Below, piece by piece: positions 56,899 to 64,000 of a stretch of DNA of 64,000 nucleotides; positions within the stretch are counted from its first letter, which is position 1, and every line of letters begins with the position of its first letter. The stretch is from positions 11,768-75,767 of the forward strand of contig JNVV01000029.1 of assembly GCA_000733355.1 (NCBI GenBank), in the 5' to 3' direction. The notes under the pieces were generated by a model. That model saw nothing but the letters and a program-made list of their open reading frames with translations, had not been told where the DNA came from and searched no databases. Both the position numbers and the translations under genes were made by a program. The stretch is from Falciphora oryzae (Eukaryota > Ascomycota > Sordariomycetes > Magnaporthales > Magnaporthaceae).

Positions 56899-58146
56899 CT
56901 AGAAGTTCCAGCTATCACCAAACCCCCTCGGCTGCGCCTGGGCAGCCGCGGACTTCTGCCCGTTCTGGCCGGAAGGCACGGGGAAGGGCCCGTTACCTGC
57001 GAGGGGGAACTTTGGCGTGCCGTCGTCGTTCCACGTGAACTTTTGTATGCGGGCGGTGCGGTAGATGTCGCCCTTTGGGTTCGACGTCGTCTGCGCGTGG
57101 TAGACCAGGTAGTCCTCGGACCCGTCCGGGCTGGTGGTGAAGCTCGCGTGGCCCGTGCCGTAGACACCCTCGGCCGTGTTAAGGTGGAAGAGGCAGCCCT
57201 GCGTGTGCTTCCGCCAGGACGAGTGCTCCATCGGGTCGTTGCCAATCAGCTCTAGCATGCCCAGGCAGTAGTAGGGCGTGTTAACGCGCGCGGCCGAATA
57301 GATGACAAAGTTCTGGCCCGTCTTGGGGTTCACCAGCTGCTGCGGGCCCTCGTTGCTGGCCAGGCGGATGTCGGGCCGCCCGTACGGCGTCTTCTCCCAC
57401 GCCTGGTCGGGCACCGAGATGATGCGTCTGTCCGTCAGGTTCGAGTCGACGGTCCACGGGTTCGACATGTGCGTGATGCAGAGGTTTGCGGGCCACGCCG
57501 AGTAGGCGTGTTCCCAGCACGAGTAAATGTGGTAGAGCTGGTCCTTGTAGTGGAAATACGTCCCGTCGATGGCGAACTGGTCAAACGTGTTGATCTCGGG
57601 CTTGAGCGTGAAGTTGGCCGTCCAGGGGTCCGGCCCGTTGCTCTCGAGCGCGAACATGCGGTGGTTCACGGCAGGGCAGTTGATGGGGCACAGAGCATCC
57701 TGCATCGGCGGCGGGTTGTCGCGGTCGGGCGTCGCCGTGAACAGGACGTACCACTTGTTGGAGATGTTGTGGATCTCGGGCGCCCAGATGTCGGTCGACC
57801 AGGGCTCGCCGCTGTTGGGATCCGGGTTGAAGATGACGCGGGACTCGGCATTGTCCCAGTTGTCGGTCAGGAACTTGGACCGCTTGAGCGTGATGTTGTC
57901 GTTGGTGGTGTAGGTGAAGAGATACCAGTCCTCGCCGCCGACCGAGTACCTCGTCATCCAGGGGTCACCAATGTTTGTCGTCATGACCGGGTTCCTGAAG
58001 GTGGCATTGGTGATCTTGTCTGTCCCGACCTTGGCCGGGTCCCAGTGCTGCTGTCCGGCCTTGTTCGGGTCGAACGTCTGCCCGTGGGCCACGCCCAGAA
58101 GGGCGGACAGGCCGCAAAGTATCCCGAGGGCTAGTGACCTCGCCAT
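56899..58146 (-). CDS. Secreted glycoside hydrolase family 43 (arabinofuranosidase/xylosidase type)
   Basis: The intronless gene encodes 415 residues from the ATG at 58146; the frame extends 3 codons further only through a GTG. Residues 1-22 are a classical signal peptide (LALGILCGLSALLGVAHG), so the enzyme is exported. The five-bladed propeller motifs are visible: Asp61 in NIGDPWM (catalytic base), STDIWAPEIH (~117-126, blade II signature), Asp194 in QFAIDGTYF (pKa modulator), and Glu266 in ASNEGPQ (general acid), followed by GTGHASF and the DYLVYHA motif of the last blade. Several N-glycosylation sequons (NAT, NIT, NIS, NFT, NLT) fit secretion. GH43 enzymes release arabinose or xylose from plant hemicellulose and arabinan, and the fold resembles exo-alpha-1,5-arabinofuranosidases. 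Exact specificity cannot be told. A TATA box lies upstream. Confidence 0.93.
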   Translation of the reverse strand: MARSLALGILCGLSALLGVAHGQTFDPNKAGQQHWDPAKVGTDKITNATFRNPVMTTNIGDPWMTRYSVGGEDWYLFTYTTNDNITLKRSKFLTDNWDNAESRVIFNPDPNSGEPWSTDIWAPEIHNISNKWYVLFTATPDRDNPPPMQDALCPINCPAVNHRMFALESNGPDPWTANFTLKPEINTFDQFAIDGTYFHYKDQLYHIYSCWEHAYSAWPANLCITHMSNPWTVDSNLTDRRIISVPDQAWEKTPYGRPDIRLASNEGPQQLVNPKTGQNFVIYSAARVNTPYYCLGMLELIGNDPMEHSSWRKHTQGCLFHLNTAEGVYGTGHASFTTSPDGSEDYLVYHAQTTSNPKGDIYRTARIQKFTWNDDGTPKFPLAGNGPFPVPSGQNGQKSAAAQAQPRGFGDSWNF

Positions 58147-59285
58147 GGTTTGCACGAGTCGTTCGGGAGGCGACAGGAGTCAGAGCCTACTTATCCAGCG
58201 ATGTTTGGCTGGCGACCTGGGAAGGAGAGGTCCAACCTGGGCGTCCACACTCGTGGGGAGGGAATCACATTTATATACTCCAGATGGCATGACGCTTGTC
58301 AAGGAGATGTAAGCCTCGGCCCGGCCGCTCACCTCGAGCATACCGGAGGGACCCAGCGAGGAGCTCGCACGGGCCGACGAAAAACATTGTGTGTTGCCCA
58401 GGAGCTCTACGCGCCTGACATGACGACAAGATGCGGAACCCTGGCAGTGTTGCCATAACGGATCGTCAACTCGATGTTGAGAGGTGCGGTTGGAGCTGAC
58501 CCCGCATTCTGGTTGAGGAAATGCAACGATGCAATCCCCACAGCTCCACTGGCCGGCAGCGCCTCGCGCTTGTTGTCGAGTCTGGACGCGACATTGTCCC
58601 GAAACCTCCGCAGGTGCAGCGGGGGAAGATCCGATAATCATGGGGTGATGTTGGGGTTGATAGACAGGCGGCGTTTGTGCGGTCAGGACAGATGGAATGG
58701 TTTATGGCGGATGGCATCTTGCTCATGTCCATCGAGTCTAATGAATTTTTTGCAGCAGACATGACCTCGTAAAGCACATTTCCAGACAAACAACACCTCG
58801 GAAAACCAGACCTGGATCCCTACTAGGCCCAAAGCATCGGCAGGGAGACGGCAGCCAGGCACGAAATTGGATTCCCACGGGAGATTGTAATATCAGGAGA
58901 TCTAATGGGTGTCTGTTGTTGAGGTGTGCTATTGCCGCGGCTGATGTGTCATGTGATCACAACCACCCCTTCCCCCACATTCTCCATCCAGAGTGGGGGT
59001 CGGCCCTTGTCATTTACTGCCTAACATACAAGGCCTCAACTCTTAGGGCTTCGCCGTGCAGGGGAGCAGCCCACCCATTTCGACCACCAGAATTTTTGCA
59101 GTAGGGCACCACGAAACCCCACCCCGGCGCAAAAAAGTGGAAGGAGTAGCTTGGTGCGTTTTGACGACTTCCTCCTACACCACCAAAAAGCACAGCAATC
59201 TCCGACCGGCCGGCCGACACGACATCCTCCCGCGACACTTCGAGCTCCCCCGTCCTCCCATCCTTCGACCAGATCCTGCCCGACA
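58147..59285. other. Divergent promoter region between the GH43 and Rps2 genes
   Basis: This 1.1-kb region serves two divergent genes. On the GH43 side are a TATA box (58270-58277) and a GTGGGG motif at ~58254 matching the carbon-repressor (CreA) consensus SYGGRG. On the Rps2 side a TTAGGG word at ~59042 resembles the motif common in fungal ribosomal-protein promoters. The distances suggest two separate promoters, not one shared one. Confidence 0.5.
58270..58277 (-). promoter_or_regulatory. TATA box of the GH43 gene
   Basis: The minus strand reads TATATAAA here, 124 bp before the GH43 start codon, a usual distance for inducible secreted-enzyme genes of filamentous fungi. A CreA-like GTGGGG lies just downstream of it towards the gene. 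Confidence 0.6.
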
Positions 59286-60279
59286 ATGGCTGACGCACCC
59301 CGTGGCGGTGGTTTCGCCTCCCGTGGCGACCGTGGCGGCGACCGCGGACGTGGTGACCGTGGCCGTGGACGTGGACGTGGCCGCGGCCGTCGCGGCGGTA
59401 AGAACGACGAGAAGGAGTGGCAGCCCGTCACCAAGCTGGGCCGTCTGGTCAAGGCCGGCAAGATCAAGAGCATGGAGGAGATCTACCTGCACTCGCTGCC
59501 CATCAAGGAGTACCAGATTGTCGACTTCTTCCTGCCCAAGCTCAAGGACGAGGTCATGAAGGTGCGTTTTTTGTGGGAGGCGCATTGGAGTTGCGACGGT
59601 GGTGGTAGTGGTTGCAACGTAGCTGTCATTGCTCGATGCAGCATTCATATCCGGACAGCCGCTGACAAGCTCCGTTTTTGCCCCGAGTACAGATCAAGCC
59701 CGTCCAGAAGCAGACCCGTGCCGGTCAGCGCACGCGCTTCAAGGCCATCGTCATCATTGGCGACTCCGAGGGCCACGTTGGCCTGGGCATCAAGACCTCC
59801 AAGGAGGTTGCCACTGCCATCCGTGCTGCCATCATCATCGCCAAGCTTAGCGTCATCCCCGTCCGTCGTGGTTACTGGGGTACCAACCTTGGTCTCCCGC
59901 ACTCGCTGCCCATCAAGGAGAGCGGCAAGTGCGGTTCCGTCACCGTCCGCGTAAGTCTTGCGCTCCGTCTCTTCTGCGTGGTTACTTCCTCAGGAGAGTG
60001 TTTGCTGAAATTCCCGCACAGCTCATTCCTGCTCCCCGTGGCACCTCCCTGGTCGCCTCGCCCGCCGTCAAGCGTCTCCTCCAGCTTGCCGGTATCGAGG
60101 ATGCCTACACCTCGTCGTCGGGCTCGACCAAGACGCTCGAGAACACCCTCAAGGCCACCTTCGCCGCCGTTTCCAACACCTACGGTTTCCTGACGCCCAA
60201 CCTGTGGAAGGAGACCAAGCTCATCCGGAGCCCTCTGGAGGAGTTTGCCGACACCCTGAGGGACGGCAAGCGCTACTAG
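59286..60279 (+). CDS. rps2: 40S ribosomal protein uS5 (Rps2)
   Basis: Three exons, 59286-59561, 59693-59950 and 60022-60279, encode 263 residues. Both introns (131 and 71 nt) are phase 0 with donors GTGCGT and GTAAGT, CTGAC/CTGA branch motifs and CAG acceptors. The N-terminal Arg/Gly-rich tail (~5-38) is the typical methylated RGG region of Rps2. It is followed by [26 protein letters not shown] (eukaryotic uS5), the S5 double-stranded-RNA-binding part ([24 protein letters not shown]), and the C-terminal S5 domain ([30 protein letters not shown]). It ends [11 protein letters not shown]. The protein helps form the mRNA entry channel of the small subunit and decoding fidelity. The length is close to yeast Rps2 (254). 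The ATG at 59286 sits in a good context (GACAATGGCTGAC). It is a housekeeping gene divergent from GH43. Confidence 0.98.
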
Positions 60280-61220
60280 GATGTTTCTTTGACGATGGGT
60301 TGAGGCTTGGCGGTCGTCGGGGCGTCTTTGAACTTTGCTTTCTTTTTGCATGGGTTACGGATGGGCATTTACCCAAGGTCATGGAAAATACTAGCAGTTA
60401 TGGCCTGAATGAAACACACTGTGACATCACGGAGCCGGCTCGAAGGCTCTAGGAGCGAGCGGAATTGGCCTGCAAAAGCGGCGTCCGCTTGGACCGAATC
60501 CGGGCACCTGGGTTCTCCTGTTGTGCACATCGACCCGGCTGCGGAACCTTGCTTCCGGCAACACAGGAACATGTCTTGACCTCGCATGGCGTGGAACAGG
60601 CAGTCAGGGGGGCACTTGCCAATTCCCGGGGTCGATTTGGTGTGTACTTCGGCCGTTGGCATCGACCATTCCGTGCCTGCTATGAGGAAGAGTCTAAAGC
60701 AGCATGCGGCAGGATCTCAAACGCGTGGACCCTCCTAACTTGCCCTCAACACCTTCCTCACTGCCGGTGACAGCTGGCTGCCCTGTTGACTGGCAGAGCA
60801 CATTTGCGGCAGGAGCATGAGGGCTCCTGGCTGTTCAAGCATCCATGATGCAACCGCAGTCAAGCTCGGCTCCGTCTCTTCACCGGAAGGGAAGGAGTAC
60901 GGGAGCCACGAGGACTGGACCAAGCCCTCTTCAAATCTCTCGCCCGCCGCCCCGTGGCCTTCTTTAGTCTCTTCTCATTCATCCTCTCTTCTCTCCCCTC
61001 GTCTCCTCCACACATCACCCTCTTCCATCCCGTCTCCTTTTTGGAAGCTCTTTTTGGTTGCTCTGCATAGTCTCCTCTTTTTGGAACTGCTCCAAGAGCC
61101 ACGCTAGACTTACGCTCGCTTACACGCCATCCATCTCGCCCGCTCTTTAGGCCCATCCCCGCCGGCAGAGCACAAGTCTCTCGCCAACGTTCCGGGGGCT
61201 GACGCTCCTCAAACACAAAG
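60280..61220. other. Intergenic region, promoter of the WSC-domain gene
   Basis: This contains the 3' flank of Rps2 and the promoter of the next gene. From ~60950 to 61210 the plus strand is strongly CT-rich (TCTCTTCTCTCCCC-type runs), a hallmark of highly expressed fungal genes just upstream of transcription starts. No gene was seen. Confidence 0.55.
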
Positions 61221-64000
61221 ATGCGTGGGCGGAACAAGCTGCTGGCCTTCAAGAGGCCGGCGCTGGCTATCATGTTCTGCGTGGCAGTTCTCTTCGCAGG
61301 CGTCTTCCTCGAGACGGTCGGCATCGGCCGCCTAGTCGCGGCCCACGAGCAGCAGCACAAGCAACAGCCCGAGACACCACACAGCCCCTCTGAGAAGCGA
61401 CCTTCATTCGATGCCCGCTCAGCTCCCGCCCCGGATCCCAAGCCCCATGCTGATGCCGCGGTTGTCGATACCGATGGGGCCATCCCGCCCCTCGGCGCCA
61501 TCCTCAAGACCATCCTCGGCGGCGGCGCTCCCAAGCCTGCCCTTCCCACTGTTGCGCCTCCCGCTGCCGCCCTGCCTCCTGTGGCCCCAGCACCCGCTGC
61601 CTCAGTCCCTGCGGCTCCGGCCTCGGGGGGTGGTCTCGGTGGTCTTCTCCCAGGGCTGCCTGCTCTGCCTGTCCCACTCCCTGCTTTGCCCCCTGTGGCT
61701 CCGGCTCCTGGCTCAGAGGGTGGTGGTGGCCTGCTCCCAGGACTGCCCTTGCCTGTGGCTCCAGTCCCTGGCTCGGACGGCAACGGCGGCCTCCTTCCGG
61801 GGGCGCCTCTGCCTCTCCCAGTTCCCCTGCCTGACATCACAGCCATCATGCCGATTCCAGCCCCTGCTGCTACAGATGCTGCTGGTGCCGGTGCTTTCAC
61901 TGGAGGCTCACGTCCTAAACTCGGTCTCCTCGGTGGACTCGGCGGCCTGGTGGACGACCTTCTCAACCCCAAGACCGGACTCGTTGCTGGAGTTATCGGA
62001 ACCGTCAACAACATCTTGCCCATCCCAGCAGACGTGCCCATTGCCCTTCCGGACGTGGGTAGCATCTTGAATGCGGCAACCGATGCCCTCCAGCTCGAGG
62101 ATCCCCTCAAAGTTGTCACCGCTGTCCTAGACGAGGTCGGCGGCGTCGTGGAAAACGTTGGTACTCAGCTCAACAGCGTCGTGGGTGGCGTGGCCAACAC
62201 GGTGGATGGTGTCGTTGAGAACGTTGCAGACGGCGCCCTGGCAGGTCTTAGTGTGCCTCTGCCGGACCTCAGCATCCTCAGCAACATCACCGACCTGGTC
62301 AAGTCCTTGCCTGGTGAGATTCTGGACACGGTTGGGGCTGTCCATGACACCCTCGGTGCCCTGCCATTAGACTCGGTCCTTCCGAACGCTATCAATGGCG
62401 TCGTGGACTCGCTTGGTGACACGCTCGGCAGCGTCGCCCACGTTGTCGACAACCTGGTCTGCACGGTAGAGCAGATCGGAGTCGTCTCTGGCATTCTGCA
62501 AGTCCCCTGCTCGCAGGTAACCTTCTCTGTCTCAGATGCCTCCCTCGCGACACAGGGAGCGCTTTCGGTTGTCGTCACCACGCCCGTCAACCTTCTGGCG
62601 ACCCTCACCGACGCGGCCGGCTCGACTCTGCTCCCAACACTGGCTGCGATGAACAGTTTCATGAGCATGGCATCCAGCGCGGGCCTCGCCGTCCCTACCA
62701 ATCCAGCTGCGTTGCTTCCGTCTGTCCCAGTGTCTGGCCTGCCCTCTGCGCCAAGTGCTCCTGCTGCCGGCACCCCGCCACTAGCTGTCGTTTCGGCCGC
62801 TGCATCACTGTCAACTTCACTTCCGCTGCCCATCATCCCGACTCGGCCACTGGCTCCCCCGGCACCAGTCAGTGTCGTCACGGTGACACAGGTGGTCACA
62901 TCATGCCCAGCAATCGCGTAAGTGCTCGTCCTTCTTGTCGTGCGTGCCTTTTACAGAGTACTGATCGAAACACTAGCGCCTCAACGCCTGCCGGCTGCCC
63001 GGCTCCACCGCCGTGTCCGTCCTGCCCGGCTGCCGTCTGCAACTGTCCCCCTGAGCTGCCACCCTTCGACCCTGCCCTTGGCCCGTGCCCAGGTGAAGGC
63101 TACACTTGCTCTTCTTGCAAAGATGGCTGGTTCTGTCCGCCCAAGCAGGTGCCGGCACAAGCCTGCCCATGCGGCTTTGGTTGGCCTTGTGCGGACTGCA
63201 CTGGCGGCTGGTTCTGCGCACCGGTCCAGACGTCGAGCGCCCAGATCATCAGTGTCTGTCCCGCGTCGTCCGTTGCCCCGGCGTCGCTCACAACCCCGTC
63301 CGCAACACCGTCTACGCAACCGACCTTGGCCCTGCCCAACGGAAAGTATGCCGGCTGCTACCTCGACACGCCCGAGCGAGCACTCAACGGCTCTCATTTC
63401 ACTGCCGTGCCGCCAGATCACACCCTGACAAATACGATCTGTCTCGACATATGCCTCGAGGCCGGTTTCAAGGTCGCCGGGACTGAGAACGGAGCCGAGT
63501 GCTACTGCGGTAACTACCTGCTCAACACATACTTGATTGACGACTCGACCTGCAAGACGCCGTGCACAGGCGACAGCCGTGATGGCTGCGGAGGGCCATG
63601 GGCACTTGCCGTCTACACTCCGGACGGCATCGTCGAAGTGAGGCAGCCCGAGTTCGTGCTCACAGACCCCCCGCCGGGAACACCCGAGACTTCGCTCCAC
63701 ATTGGCGGCCTCCGGCACACAGTGATCCCCATGACGGTGCCCGTATTCGCTTGGCCGCCGCCTGTCCCTTCGTTGCCGGTTTCTATCGACACGGCTGGCC
63801 TCATCTCGACGGTTGCCTCGATGGTAGAGGTGGTCGTCTCGAAGGCTGCCTCGATTGAGTCGGACATATTGTCTCACGTCCCGGCAGACCTCGGTGGTCC
63901 TGCTTCCATCCTCGACAACGGACTCATGAGCCTGACGAGCGACGTCAGATCGTTCGTCTCGGCCGTGGCCACCGCTCTTCCGGTTCTGCCCACCATGCCA
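61221..64000 (+). CDS. WSC-domain cell-surface protein, partial (runs off the right edge)
   Basis: Exon 1 is 61221-62917 (565 codons + 2 nt). A 59-nt intron (62918-62976; GTAAGT donor, CTGAT branch, CACTAG acceptor) leads to exon 2 from 62977, which stays open to the window end (over 900 residues in total). The N-terminus has basic residues then a hydrophobic span (~13-31), acting as a signal anchor or signal peptide. An Ala/Pro-rich region with three GGLLPGLP/GGLLPGAP modules follows, then a long Val/Leu/Asp-rich helical part (VVENVGTQLNSVVGGVANTVDGVVENV). After the intron come two Cys modules, CSSCKDGWFCPP and CADCTGGWFCAP. A WSC domain lies at ~63345-63620 (YAGCYLD, CLEAGF, AECYCGNYLL, CGG). 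WSC domains bind carbohydrate and occur in wall-stress sensors and secreted wall proteins. Role inferred: wall-associated surface protein. The C-terminus is not visible. Confidence 0.88.

Noticed and set aside
60860..62119. 419-codon minus-strand open frame opposite the WSC gene's exon 1
   Set aside because: Gly/Pro/Arg-rich composition is the complement of the Ala/Pro repeats; the plus-strand gene has a signal segment, an intron and a WSC domain.
62981..63877. 298-codon minus-strand open frame opposite the WSC domain
   Set aside because: Shadow of the Cys-rich plus-strand exon; it has no recognisable feature of its own.

Overview
The window is nuclear DNA of a filamentous ascomycete, most likely a Sordariomycete. 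Genes are long and mostly intronless, or interrupted by a few short GT..AG introns (59-283 nt) with CTAAC/CTGAC-type branch sites. There is a secreted fungal GH43 enzyme, a WSC-domain cell-wall protein, a three-exon 40S uS5 gene, a Tho1/SARNP-type SAP protein and several very large disordered proteins of the kind Pezizomycotina carry. No bacterial, viral or plasmid-like coding region was seen.

Layout. Positions 766-1276 (+) encode a small PAC4-like proteasome assembly chaperone. It converges on a 1675-residue minus-strand protein with a C-terminal degenerate methyltransferase-like domain (2365-7392). A gene-poor stretch of about 10.9 kb follows (7393-18265). Next, on the minus strand, come a Tho1/SARNP homologue (18266-19502) and a broken piece of nuclear large-subunit (28S) rRNA that still holds a group I intron relic at the classic L2449 site (20080-20787, intron 20304-20697). 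A 2280-residue Dbl-homology/PH protein with in-frame tandem repeats fills 21397-28331. A low-complexity hypothetical protein lies at 32184-33188 (-).

From 36 kb on most genes are on the plus strand: an endonuclease/exonuclease/phosphatase-fold enzyme (36716-37693), a proline-rich disordered protein (43126-44949) and a single-pass membrane protein with a charged tail (47729-49267). Then come a minus-strand glutamine-rich AT-hook protein (50305-52647), a small minus-strand orphan (53624-54073), a secreted GH43 glycosidase (56899-58146, -) divergent from ribosomal protein uS5/Rps2 (59286-60279, +), and a WSC-domain cell-surface protein that runs off the right edge (61221->64000, +).

The genes do not form a pathway cluster. 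They are a normal chromosomal mix of housekeeping genes (proteasome assembly, mRNP export, ribosome), Rho signalling, wall sensing or wall structure, and plant-polysaccharide breakdown, separated by unusually long intergenic regions. The most notable find is the isolated 28S rRNA fragment with its embedded group I intron, which no open-reading-frame view would reveal. No new multi-gene system could be supported.
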